A stretch of DNA of 64,000 nt from Flavobacterium sp. xlx-214 (GTDB lineage Bacteria; Bacteroidota; Bacteroidia; Flavobacteriales; Flavobacteriaceae): assembly GCF_013874595.1 (NCBI RefSeq), contig NZ_CP059431.1, positions 1,178,001 to 1,242,000 of the forward strand, read 5' to 3'. Position 1 is the first letter of the stretch, and each line of letters starts with the position of its first letter. Under the pieces are notes generated by a model. The model saw only the letters and a program-made list of their open reading frames with translations. It did not search any database and had not been told where the DNA came from. The translations under genes and the position numbers were made by a program. Positions 29,972-38,912 of this stretch are shown here, in pieces.

Positions 29972-30838
29972 ATGGCAAAATCTGCACTATTAAAGTCGTC
30001 AATCGGTAAAAAGTACTGGATGGCACTTACGGGGTTATTTTTATGCGTGTTTTTAGTAGGTCACTTAGCAGGTAACTTGCAATTGATTTTTGGAACTGAT
30101 TTACAGTTCAATCAATATGCTTACTTTATGACCTCTAACCCAGCGGTAAAAATTTTATCGTACTTAACGTATTTCTCAATTTTATTTCACGCTGTTGATG
30201 GTATCCTATTAACAATCCAAAACAAAAAAGCGCGTCCAATTGGTTACGTTAAAAACAATGCAGCATCAAACAGTACTTGGCAGTCTAGAAACATGGCGGT
30301 TTTAGGTACTTTATTATTAGTGTTCATTGCAACACACATGGTTAACTTTTGGGCAAAAATGCATTTTGCAGAAATGCCATTGCAACAGCAAGAAGTAAAG
30401 ATTCAACCAATGCCAGGAATGGAGCTTAAGGCTCAAGGTGTTAATACAACCAACGGCGGAATGGTTTATCAAATTGATCAAGAAGGAAAAACGGTTTATT
30501 TTGATAAAGTAGAAGGCGAGTTAGATGTACGTAACAACAAAGAATTCTATGCAAAAGGAACTGATATTAAAGTTGCTGAAGGATACAAAGATTTGTACAA
30601 AATAACAGTTGAGTTCTTTAGAGATCCTCAATACGGTTTGATTTTTACAATCTTTTACGTATTTTCAATGTGTGTGTTAGCATTTCACTTAATGCATGGT
30701 TTTGCAAGTGCATTTCAATCTTTAGGAGCTAACAATCCTAAATATAACGGATTAATTAAATGTGTTGGTAAATTATTTGCAATTGTAGTTCCTGCATTGT
30801 TTGCACTTATTCCACTTTACATTTATTTCACTAAATAA
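29972..30838 (+). CDS. sdhC: Succinate dehydrogenase cytochrome b subunit, with insertion
   Basis: This is the membrane anchor of complex II (single-subunit, B-type with two haems). Five membrane segments and histidines such as H31, H73, H122, H239 and H242 are present. At 288 residues it is about 60 longer than the 220-odd residues I expect. The extra segment (about 137-204, LQQQEVKIQPMPGMELKAQG onwards) is polar and lies between helices 3 and 4. It is followed by sdhA 21 nt later. Confidence 0.93.
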   Translation: MAKSALLKSSIGKKYWMALTGLFLCVFLVGHLAGNLQLIFGTDLQFNQYAYFMTSNPAVKILSYLTYFSILFHAVDGILLTIQNKKARPIGYVKNNAASNSTWQSRNMAVLGTLLLVFIATHMVNFWAKMHFAEMPLQQQEVKIQPMPGMELKAQGVNTTNGGMVYQIDQEGKTVYFDKVEGELDVRNNKEFYAKGTDIKVAEGYKDLYKITVEFFRDPQYGLIFTIFYVFSMCVLAFHLMHGFASAFQSLGANNPKYNGLIKCVGKLFAIVVPALFALIPLYIYFTK

Positions 30839-30859
30839 TCATTAAAGAGTAGATTGATT

Positions 30860-32860
30860 ATGGCATTAGATAATAAAATTCCACATGGTTCTATTTCATC
30901 GAAATGGACTGATTATAAAGATCATATTAAATTAGTAAACCCTGCAAACAAACGTAATATCGATGTAATTATCGTAGGTACTGGTTTAGCAGGTGGTTCT
31001 GCAGCAGCAACGTTAGCAGAATTAGGATACAGCGTAAAAGCTTTTTGTTACCAAGATTCTCCTCGTAGAGCGCACTCTATTGCAGCTCAAGGAGGTATTA
31101 ACGCTGCTAAAAATTATGCAGGTGATGGTGACTCTGTATATCGTTTATTTTACGATACAGTAAAAGGTGGTGACTACCGTGCGCGTGAAGCAAACGTTCA
31201 CCGTTTAGCTGAGGTTTCTGTAAACATCATTGACCAATGTGTTGCTCAAGGGGTGCCATTAGCTCGTGAATATGGTGGTTTATTAGATAACCGTTCTTTT
31301 GGTGGTACACAAGTGTCACGTACTTTCTACGCTAAAGGTCAAACAGGGCAGCAATTATTATTAGGTGCTTACTCTGCAATGAACCGCCAAATTGGACGTG
31401 GAAAAATCAAAATGTATAACCGTCACGAAATGTTAGATTTAGTGATTGTTGATGGTAAGGCTCGTGGTATTATTGCACGTAACTTAATTACTGGTGAAAT
31501 TGAGCGTCACTCAGCTCACGCAGTAGTTATTGCTACAGGTGGTTATGGTAACGTATTCTTCTTATCTACCAACGCAATGGGTTCTAACGTTACAGCAGCT
31601 TGGAAAGCACACAAACGTGGAGCTTACTTTGCTAACCCTTGTTATACACAAATTCACCCAACATGTATTCCAGTTACAGGAGAGCATCAATCAAAATTAA
31701 CATTGATGTCTGAATCATTACGTAACGATGGACGTATTTGGGTTCCTAAAAAATTAGAAGATGCACAAGCAATTCGTGAAGGTAAAAAGAAACCTACCGA
31801 TTTAGCTGAAGAAGATAGAGATTATTACTTAGAGCGCCGTTACCCATCATTTGGTAACTTAGTACCTCGTGACGTTGCGTCGCGTGCTGCTAAAGAACGT
31901 TGTGATGCTGGTTTTGGTGTAAACGCAACTGGTGAAGCAGTTTATTTAGATTTTGCTGCTGCAATTGAGCGTTATGGTAAAGAGCAAGCACGTATTCACC
32001 ATTTAAATGAAAACGATGCAAAATTAGTATACGATTTAGGTCAAAAAGTAGTAGAAAACAAATACGGAAACTTATTCCAGATGTACTACAAAATTGTTGA
32101 CGAGGATCCGTACAAAACCCCAATGATGATTTACCCTGCAGTACACTACACAATGGGTGGTGTTTGGGTTGATTACGATTTAATGACTACTGTTGAAGGA
32201 TGTTACTGTATTGGTGAAGCAAACTTCTCTGATCACGGTGCAAACCGTTTAGGAGCTTCTGCTTTAATGCAAGGTTTGGCAGATGGTTATTTTGTATTAC
32301 CTTACACTATTGGTAACTATTTAGCAGACGATATCCGTACAGGAACCATTTCTACTGATTTACCTGAGTTCGTAGAGGCTGAAAACAATGTACGTTCTAT
32401 GATTGATCATTTCATGAACAACAAAGGAGCACATTCAGTTGACTACTTCCACAAAAAATTAGGAAAAATTATGTGGGATAAAGTAGGTATGGCTCGTAAT
32501 GAAAAAGGATTAAACGAAGCAATGGAAGAAATTGCAGCTTTACGCGAAGATTTCTACAACAACGTAAAAGTTTCTGGTTCTGCAGAATCATTCAATCAAG
32601 AGTTAGAAAAAGCATTGCGCGTAGCCGATTTCTTAGAGTTAGGTGAGTTATTTGCTAAAGATGCTTTACACCGTGAAGAATCTTGTGGAGGTCACTTCCG
32701 TGAAGAGCACCAAACAGAAGAAGGAGAAGCAAAACGTGATGATGCAAATTTCTCTTATGTTGCAGCTTGGGAATACAAAGGAAAACCTAGTGAAGCAGTT
32801 CTTCACAAAGAGCCTTTAGTATATGAAAACATTAAAATGGTAACTCGTAGTTATAAATAA
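30860..32860 (+). CDS. sdhA: Succinate dehydrogenase flavoprotein subunit
   Basis: This subunit oxidises succinate to fumarate. The FAD-binding motif [20 protein letters not shown] lies near residue 36, and [15 protein letters not shown] carries the histidine expected to bind FAD covalently. The substrate-site [15 protein letters not shown] segment (HYTMGGVW) follows near residue 432. I start at the ATG at 30860 ([10 protein letters not shown]); the frame above it begins with TTG. The 666-residue length is typical of the B-type enzyme. Confidence 0.97.
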   Translation: MALDNKIPHGSISSKWTDYKDHIKLVNPANKRNIDVIIVGTGLAGGSAAATLAELGYSVKAFCYQDSPRRAHSIAAQGGINAAKNYAGDGDSVYRLFYDTVKGGDYRAREANVHRLAEVSVNIIDQCVAQGVPLAREYGGLLDNRSFGGTQVSRTFYAKGQTGQQLLLGAYSAMNRQIGRGKIKMYNRHEMLDLVIVDGKARGIIARNLITGEIERHSAHAVVIATGGYGNVFFLSTNAMGSNVTAAWKAHKRGAYFANPCYTQIHPTCIPVTGEHQSKLTLMSESLRNDGRIWVPKKLEDAQAIREGKKKPTDLAEEDRDYYLERRYPSFGNLVPRDVASRAAKERCDAGFGVNATGEAVYLDFAAAIERYGKEQARIHHLNENDAKLVYDLGQKVVENKYGNLFQMYYKIVDEDPYKTPMMIYPAVHYTMGGVWVDYDLMTTVEGCYCIGEANFSDHGANRLGASALMQGLADGYFVLPYTIGNYLADDIRTGTISTDLPEFVEAENNVRSMIDHFMNNKGAHSVDYFHKKLGKIMWDKVGMARNEKGLNEAMEEIAALREDFYNNVKVSGSAESFNQELEKALRVADFLELGELFAKDALHREESCGGHFREEHQTEEGEAKRDDANFSYVAAWEYKGKPSEAVLHKEPLVYENIKMVTRSYK

Positions 32861-32923
32861 TATTGGAGCTAAGATGAAAGGCTCAGGTTTTTCATCTTAC
32901 TCTTTTGTAAAAATTCGAATCAA

Positions 32924-33667
32924 ATGAATCTTACATTAAAAATTTGGCGTCAAAAAAACGCAAAAGATAAAGGTCAAATGGTTGATTATAAAATCAGCGG
33001 TATTGAACCAGATATGTCATTCCTTGAAATGTTAGACGTTTTAAATAACGAATTAGTTGAAAAAGGAGATGATCCAGTAGCATTCGATCACGATTGTCGT
33101 GAAGGAATTTGTGGTATGTGTTCTTTATTCATCAATGGTGAAGCACACGGACCAGATCGCGGCGTAACTACTTGTCAGTTACACATGCGTAAATTCAAAG
33201 ATGGTGATACTATTTATATTGAGCCTTTCCGTGCAAAAGCATTTCCTGTAATTAAAGACTTAGTTGTTGATCGTGGTTCTTTTGACCGTATTCAACATGC
33301 TGGTGGTTTTATTTCTGTAAATACTTCGGGTAATACACAAGACGCAAATGCTTTACCTATTCGTAAAGACAATGCTGATAAAGCGTTTGATGCTGCTACT
33401 TGTATTGGTTGTGGTGCTTGCGTTGCAACTTGTAAAAACTCTTCGGCAATGTTATTCGTTTCAGCTAAAGTATCTCAATTTGCTTTGTTACCACAAGGTC
33501 GTGTTGAAGCTACAGAGCGTGTTTTAAACATGGTAGAAGCTATGGATAACGAAGGTTTTGGTAACTGTACTAATACTGGTGCTTGTGAAGTAGAATGTCC
33601 TAAAGGAATTTCTTTAGAAAACATTGCACGTATGAACCGTGAATATTTATCAGCTTCTATTAAATAG
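32924..33667 (+). CDS. sdhB: Succinate dehydrogenase iron-sulfur subunit
   Basis: All three clusters are visible: 2Fe-2S ([11 protein letters not shown] and a distal Cys in TTCQLH), 4Fe-4S ([12 protein letters not shown]) and 3Fe-4S ([15 protein letters not shown]). The 247-residue protein passes electrons from SdhA to the quinone site. It lies 63 nt after sdhA and ends the operon. Confidence 0.97.
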   Translation: MNLTLKIWRQKNAKDKGQMVDYKISGIEPDMSFLEMLDVLNNELVEKGDDPVAFDHDCREGICGMCSLFINGEAHGPDRGVTTCQLHMRKFKDGDTIYIEPFRAKAFPVIKDLVVDRGSFDRIQHAGGFISVNTSGNTQDANALPIRKDNADKAFDAATCIGCGACVATCKNSSAMLFVSAKVSQFALLPQGRVEATERVLNMVEAMDNEGFGNCTNTGACEVECPKGISLENIARMNREYLSASIK

Positions 33668-33688
33668 TCTCTGATACTAAATAATAAT

Positions 33689-33719
33689 AAAATCCCGAGC
33701 ATTTGTTCGGGATTTTTTG
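33689..33719 (+). terminator. Terminator of sdhCAB
   Basis: AATCCCGA pairs with TCGGGATT around a short loop, followed by six T. Confidence 0.88.
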
Positions 33720-33743
33720 TTGAAATTAATGTAAATTAGAACT

Positions 33744-34514
33744 ATGAAAATAGCCTTATTACAATTTGATACCCTTTGGGAAAACAAAGAAAGCAATCTT
33801 GCAAATGTTGCTGATAAAATGCAAACATTAGCTAATGATATTGATTTGGTTGTGTTGCCCGAAATGTTTACCACTGGTTTTTCAATGACTCCTAATTTGA
33901 TAGCAGAAATTGAAAACGATCATACCTTAAAAACACTTCAAAATTTAGCTATTAAACAACAATTAGCTATTACGGGCAGTTGGATCACTAAGGAAGATGA
34001 TTTGTTCTATAATCGCTTGTATTTTGTGTTTCCTGATGGATCTTATCAAACCTATAACAAAAGACACTTGTTTACGTTGGCTGGCGAAGAAAAAGTGTAC
34101 ACGGCAGGAAATGAAAAACTAATTGTTTCTTATAAAGGTTGGAACATTTGCCCGTTGGTGTGTTATGATTTACGCTTTCCCGTATATTCAAGAATTGAAA
34201 AGGAAAATTACGACTTGCTGATTTATGTAGCATCATGGCCTGATAGACGCATTTTTGCGTGGGACAGTTTGTTAAAAGCGCGTGCTATTGAAAATATGAG
34301 CTACGTTGTGGCGGTGAATCGTTGTGGTACTGATCCTAATGATGTGTATTATTCAGGACATTCGCAAGCTATCGACTTTATGGGAGCTTATATTCAAGAA
34401 CCTTTTTTAAACGAGGAGATTAAAATAGTTGAGATTGACAAAGAATCATTAGAAAAAGCAAGAGCAAAATTTGCCTTTTTAAATGATGCTGATGAATTTG
34501 AATTAAAAAAATAA
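33744..34514 (+). CDS. Nitrilase-superfamily omega-amidase-like hydrolase
   Basis: The catalytic triad is visible as E40 (LPEMFTTGF), K106 (YNKRHLF) and C140 (CPLVCYDLRFP). The 256-residue length and motifs match the YafV/Nit2-type omega-amidases that hydrolyse alpha-ketoglutaramate, a metabolite repair reaction. The precise substrate is inferred. The stop codon lies within a hairpin shared with the convergent gene. Confidence 0.88.
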   Translation: MKIALLQFDTLWENKESNLANVADKMQTLANDIDLVVLPEMFTTGFSMTPNLIAEIENDHTLKTLQNLAIKQQLAITGSWITKEDDLFYNRLYFVFPDGSYQTYNKRHLFTLAGEEKVYTAGNEKLIVSYKGWNICPLVCYDLRFPVYSRIEKENYDLLIYVASWPDRRIFAWDSLLKARAIENMSYVVAVNRCGTDPNDVYYSGHSQAIDFMGAYIQEPFLNEEIKIVEIDKESLEKARAKFAFLNDADEFELKK

Positions 34515-34540
34515 GCTTCCATTTGAAAGCTTATTTTTTA
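34505..34540. terminator. Shared convergent terminator containing both stop codons
   Basis: A 13-bp perfect stem (34506-34518 with 34527-34539) has A-runs and T-runs on the correct sides for both directions. The plus-strand stop (34512-34514) and the minus-strand stop (34538-34540) both lie inside or at the edge of it. Confidence 0.88.
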
Positions 34541-36142
34541 GGGTATTACTAATGTTTCTTTAATGTCCCAATTGGCTCGTACATCAAGTTCTTTAGGGAA
34601 TTGAATCACCTTTTCTGGTTGGCGCTTTTGTAAATAACTACCTGTGTCCCATTTTTTATTACCATTACTATCTTCAATAATGCGAACAAAATATTTATTT
34701 GGATCCATCTGAGAAAACTCAATTTCACTAGGTTCTTTTATGTAAACATAATCGTACACTTTTTCATCTTTTGTCAATAATTCAAAAATAATGGGGTAAC
34801 TCACGTTGCCAGAAAGTGTAAAAGTTATCGTTCCAAAATCGCTGTATTTGCCTGTTGTGAAAACCTGTTTGATTTCACTTTTCAATGATGCATCATAAAA
34901 ATCAATAATACTATTGGGTTGTAAAACAAAGGTGTATTTTTCATTCTCTTTTTTATCAAACTGAATTTTAACTAAGTTATTAATGCTATCAATTTGTGTT
35001 GAAAAAGGAATTTGAATAGAATCTTTTCCATAAAAACGAATAAGCTCTTTATTGATGTTTTTTAAAGGCGTATTTGTGGTAAAAGCCAAAGTGTCTCTAA
35101 AACTAAAGTTTCCGTTTTTTGTAAACTTAATGTTTAAAGTATCAATTGTTTTGATGGTTCTATGTGTTACTGATTGTGTTTTTTCATAAGCACCTTCTTT
35201 AAAGGAAAATTGTAACGAATCATATTTTTCTAAAGGGGTAAATACAAAAATAGAGTCCTTCTCTGGAACTTTAATAAAAGCAGTAGGTATAGGCTTGTTA
35301 TTAGCAGAAACGTTTACTTTAAGTTTTTTTACATCGCCTTCATAAGGTACTAACCACTTGTTTTGGCTCACCATTGTTGGTCGGTATGCATTAGGTGATT
35401 TTTCTTCTTTAAATAGTTTTAAATTGAAAGTGCTATCTGTTGGGATTGTGATTTTTTGAGGATAAAAGCCAATTTTATCACTTTTAGGATCAAATTTATA
35501 GTTGCTTGATTTTTCTTGCAAAGCAATTAAATAAAAGTCTCCCTTTTTTAAATTTTCAAAAGAAGCATTGTTTAAACTATCTAACGATGTTGTTATGTAC
35601 AACGGTTTTTTCTTGTAAATGGTAGAATCAGTAAAACCTTCGGCTTCATACAACATTACATTTACTCGGCCCAATTTTTCTTTACTATAACTATCTTCAA
35701 AAGTTGTTGCCAATTTTAAAGAATCAATATAATCACCAGTAGAGAAAACGTATTTAAAACCAGTGTAAGGATTGCCTTCGTTGTTATCTTGAATGCTTTC
35801 GCCAAAATTAAAACTGTAAGTTGTATTCGGTTTTAAGGTGTCAAAAATCTTAATTTTAATAAATTTACTAGGATAACCCATTGGGATAATCTCGGGCTGC
35901 GTTTCCATAGGAGGCGAAATTATCAATTGTTGATTTACCTTGTTGAGTTTGATGTACTCATCAAAATTAATTTGAATGGTTTTAGCATTAAAATGAGTGC
36001 TGAAATTTTCAGGCGAACTTGATAAAATGATTGGCGGTAATGAGTCTTGCGGACCACCATTTATGGTGCCTCTTTTAGCACAGTTGGTAAACAACAATAA
36101 AGTTAATACAGCAAAAAAACTAACGTATCTTAAAAATTTCAT
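34538..36142 (-). CDS. Lipoprotein with bacterial Ig-like domain
   Basis: From the ATG at 36142 the 534-residue protein has a lipoprotein signal (MKFLRYVSFFAVLTLLLFTNC) with acceptor cysteine. Next comes a Big_5-type Ig-like domain (about residues 30-130) containing PPIILSSSPENFSTHFN and INFDEYIKLNKV. The rest is beta-rich and ends in a C-terminal EDSNGNKKWDTGSYLQKRQP segment that resembles carbohydrate-binding-like folds. Such proteins are widespread in Bacteroidota and poorly characterised. The start at 36163 uses TTG and is rejected. Confidence 0.85.
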   Translation of the reverse strand: MKFLRYVSFFAVLTLLLFTNCAKRGTINGGPQDSLPPIILSSSPENFSTHFNAKTIQINFDEYIKLNKVNQQLIISPPMETQPEIIPMGYPSKFIKIKIFDTLKPNTTYSFNFGESIQDNNEGNPYTGFKYVFSTGDYIDSLKLATTFEDSYSKEKLGRVNVMLYEAEGFTDSTIYKKKPLYITTSLDSLNNASFENLKKGDFYLIALQEKSSNYKFDPKSDKIGFYPQKITIPTDSTFNLKLFKEEKSPNAYRPTMVSQNKWLVPYEGDVKKLKVNVSANNKPIPTAFIKVPEKDSIFVFTPLEKYDSLQFSFKEGAYEKTQSVTHRTIKTIDTLNIKFTKNGNFSFRDTLAFTTNTPLKNINKELIRFYGKDSIQIPFSTQIDSINNLVKIQFDKKENEKYTFVLQPNSIIDFYDASLKSEIKQVFTTGKYSDFGTITFTLSGNVSYPIIFELLTKDEKVYDYVYIKEPSEIEFSQMDPNKYFVRIIEDSNGNKKWDTGSYLQKRQPEKVIQFPKELDVRANWDIKETLVIP

Positions 36143-36187
36143 CAACTTACTTTTACAATGCAAAGTAACTATTTTTATTTTAATTTA

Positions 36188-36874
36188 TTAACAGGTATAT
36201 GCCATAGTTAATATACTAATTTTATGAGGACTGTTTTTAAGAATGCAATTGCCGGCCATTTCAAGAGTAGAACCAGTTGTCATTACATCATCAATCAGTA
36301 AAATATTAGTCGTATTTATGTCTTTGTATTTTGGATTGATGTGAAAATTTTGTTCTTTATAAGCACGGTCAATAATGTTTTTGTGCGTTTGGGTACTTGT
36401 TTTTTTCTTCTTAATTAAAAAATCTTTGTAATAAGGTATGTTCAATTCTTTGCTTAAGTACTTTGCAAAACCATCAAGTTGGTTATAACCTCTTTTCCTT
36501 TCTTTAGAACTATGTAAAGGAATAGGAACAATGCAATTAGCCCAATTAAAAAGATCGTGATGTTGCAAGCTTTGCAAGGTAAGAACGCCTATAAATTCAG
36601 AAATACTCTTTTGTTTTTTGTATTTTAAATTATGAAGTAGTTTTTGTACAATTTCATTTTCAGAATAGTAAAAAGTAGCCAAACAATACTCCGTTAAAAG
36701 TTTCCCATAAAACCTTCTTTTCATTTCGGTATCGTTACCAATAGGTTTTGGTATAAAGTTTAAAGCAAACAAACAATCTTCGCACAAAACATTTTCTTGT
36801 TTTAGCAAAGGTGCATCGCATCCATAACACAAATTAGGGTAAAATAATTGAAATACGTTCTTAATCCACTGCAT
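36188..36874 (-). CDS. comF: ComF family phosphoribosyltransferase-like protein
   Basis: The 228-residue protein has an N-terminal four-cysteine zinc ribbon (CYGCDAPLL...CEDC) and a C-terminal type I phosphoribosyltransferase motif ILLIDDVMTTGSTLEMA. ComF is linked to DNA uptake and processing in competent bacteria; its enzymatic role is unclear. ATG at 36874 is used; the frame further upstream starts with GTG. It is divergent from glyS, whose -7 box lies at 36893. Confidence 0.9.
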   Translation of the reverse strand: MQWIKNVFQLFYPNLCYGCDAPLLKQENVLCEDCLFALNFIPKPIGNDTEMKRRFYGKLLTEYCLATFYYSENEIVQKLLHNLKYKKQKSISEFIGVLTLQSLQHHDLFNWANCIVPIPLHSSKERKRGYNQLDGFAKYLSKELNIPYYKDFLIKKKKTSTQTHKNIIDRAYKEQNFHINPKYKDINTTNILLIDDVMTTGSTLEMAGNCILKNSPHKISILTMAYTC

Positions 36875-36892
36875 ATAAACCACAACTTTATG

Positions 36893-36900
36893 TACCTTTG
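36893..36900 (+). promoter_or_regulatory. -7 promoter element of glyS
   Basis: TACCTTTG fits the consensus, about 80 nt upstream of the glyS start. Confidence 0.5.
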
Positions 36901-36981
36901 CGTTAATTTACAAAAAAAAGGGCATCGTTGTTCATTTTAAATAATAATTTTTTAACTAAAGCAATTTAAAAGTTTGCAGTT

Positions 36982-38523
36982 ATGGCAAAGCAAGAAGATA
37001 TTTTTAAAAATGTTATTTCACACGCAAAAGAATACGGATACATTTTTCCGTCGAGTGAAATTTATGATGGTTTAAGTGCTGTTTACGATTATGCACAAAA
37101 TGGTGTAGAGTTAAAGAAAAATATTCGAGAATATTGGTGGAAAGCAATGGTGCAAATGCACGAAAATATTGTAGGAATTGATTCTTCTATTTTCATGCAT
37201 CCAACCACATGGAAAGCTTCTGGGCACGTTGATGCTTTTAACGATCCATTGATTGATAATAAAGATTCTAAGAAAAGATATAGAGCCGACGTTTTAATTG
37301 AAGATTATTGCGAAAAATTGTGGCAAAAAGCGCAAAAAGAAATCGAAAAAGCAAAAGGACGTTTTGGAGATGCTTTTAACGAGCAGGAATTTATCACAAC
37401 CAATCCGCGTGTTGTAGAATATCTTTCAAAAAAGAAAGAAATCTTAGAACGTATGGCTCGTGGTTTGGATACTGGTGATTTGGCTGATGTTAAATTACTG
37501 ATTGAAGAATTAGGTATTGCTGATCCTGATACAGGTTCTAAAAACTGGACCGATGTACGTCAGTTCAACTTAATGTTTGGTACTAAATTAGGAGCTTCTG
37601 CCGATTCTGCTATGGATTTGTATTTACGTCCTGAAACAGCGCAAGGTATTTTTGTTAACTTCTTAAACGTTCAAAAAACGGGTCGTATGAAAATTCCTTT
37701 CGGAATTGCACAAACGGGTAAAGCATTCCGTAATGAAATTGTGGCGCGTCAGTTTATTTTCCGTATGCGTGAGTTTGAGCAAATGGAAATGCAATTTTTT
37801 GTAAAACCAGGCGAAGAAATGAAATATTACGAGTATTGGAAAACCACTCGTTTAAATTGGCATTTATCGTTAGGTTTAGGAAAAGAAAATTATCGTTTTC
37901 ACGATCACGAGAAATTAGCACATTATGCAAATGCAGCAGCTGATATCGAGTTTAATTTCCCATTTGGATTTAAAGAATTAGAAGGGATTCACTCAAGAAC
38001 CGATTTCGATTTAAAAGCACATGAACAACATTCGGGTAAAAAACTACAGTTTTTTGATAACGAAACCAATTCATCGTATGTTCCTTATGTAGTAGAAACA
38101 TCGGTAGGTTTAGATCGTATGTTTTTAGCCGTTTTCTCAAACTCTTTAAAAGAAGAAACATTAGAAGACGGATCAACCAGAACCGTATTGCAATTACCAT
38201 CAGTATTAGCGCCTACAAAAGCGGCTATTTTGCCATTGGTTAAGAAAGATGGTTTACCAGAAGTTGCTAAAGAAATTATGGACGATTTAAAGTGGGATTT
38301 CAATGTAGCTTATGATGAAAAAGATGCGGTTGGGCGTCGTTATCGCCGTCAAGATGCGTTGGGTACTCCATTCTGCATCACCGTTGATCATCAAACATTA
38401 GAAGATAAAACAGTTACCATTCGTTATAGAGACACCATGCAACAAGACCGTGTTGCTATTTCTGAGTTAAGAAATATTATTAACAATGAAGTTTCAATGC
38501 GTAATTGGTTAATGAAGATGTAA
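36982..38523 (+). CDS. glyS: Glycyl-tRNA synthetase (dimeric class II type)
   Basis: The 513-residue enzyme charges tRNA-Gly. The class II motif 2 region (GKAFRNEIVARQFIFRMREF) and motif 3 region (VETSVGLDRMFLAVF) are visible, and a C-terminal anticodon-binding domain follows from about residue 410. It is the single-chain alpha2 type, not the alpha2beta2 type. Alternative symbol: glyQS. It stands alone, with a terminator. Confidence 0.96.
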   Translation: MAKQEDIFKNVISHAKEYGYIFPSSEIYDGLSAVYDYAQNGVELKKNIREYWWKAMVQMHENIVGIDSSIFMHPTTWKASGHVDAFNDPLIDNKDSKKRYRADVLIEDYCEKLWQKAQKEIEKAKGRFGDAFNEQEFITTNPRVVEYLSKKKEILERMARGLDTGDLADVKLLIEELGIADPDTGSKNWTDVRQFNLMFGTKLGASADSAMDLYLRPETAQGIFVNFLNVQKTGRMKIPFGIAQTGKAFRNEIVARQFIFRMREFEQMEMQFFVKPGEEMKYYEYWKTTRLNWHLSLGLGKENYRFHDHEKLAHYANAAADIEFNFPFGFKELEGIHSRTDFDLKAHEQHSGKKLQFFDNETNSSYVPYVVETSVGLDRMFLAVFSNSLKEETLEDGSTRTVLQLPSVLAPTKAAILPLVKKDGLPEVAKEIMDDLKWDFNVAYDEKDAVGRRYRRQDALGTPFCITVDHQTLEDKTVTIRYRDTMQQDRVAISELRNIINNEVSMRNWLMKM

Positions 38524-38552
38524 TGATATAAAATATTGAATGTTAAAAGGTT

Positions 38553-38576
38553 GAGCGAAAGTTCAGCCTTTTTTTG
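38553..38576 (+). terminator. Terminator of glyS
   Basis: AAAGGTTGA pairs with TCAGCCTTT (one G-T pair) around a GCGAAAGT loop region, followed by T residues. Confidence 0.8.
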
Positions 38577-38664
38577 TTTTTTTGCAACCATTTGTACTAC
38601 TACTTTTGTGTACTTTATTGGTAACTATGTTTTATGTTTTGCGTAAAAGATGTTGGTTTTAACA

Positions 38665-38884
38665 CAGAAAGTTGTTCAATATATATGTTTAAGTTGATAA
38701 ACTTATCTAGTAAAGTTGTCAACTTTAGTATCAATGTTGTGTAACATATAGGTCTAAGTTTATAAACATGTGTGTCTAGGTTTATAAACATATGTATCTA
38801 AGTTTGTAAACATACATATATAAGTTTATAAGCATATGTATCTATGTTGTTCAATATATGAGTTAAAGTTGCACATCATATGCG
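38665..38884. repeat. Non-coding tandem array, ten units of 22 bp
   Basis: Ten imperfect units follow each other without spacers. The GTT that opens each core starts at 38671, 38693, 38715, 38736, 38758, 38780, 38802, 38824, 38846 and 38868 (steps of 22, with one 21). The best units read TCTAAGTTTATAAACATGTG, with a palindromic core GTTTATAAAC. Outer units diverge but keep a GTTnnnnAAC-like symmetry. The period is not a multiple of three and there is no open frame. It lies between two convergent genes. Confidence 0.85.
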
Positions 38885-38912
38885 TACATGATGCACCATA
38901 AAAAAGAATTTT

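Noticed and set aside
38665..38884. CRISPR array at the 22-bp repeats
   Set aside because: Units are contiguous and imperfect, with no unique spacers of 25-40 bp, and no cas genes are nearby.
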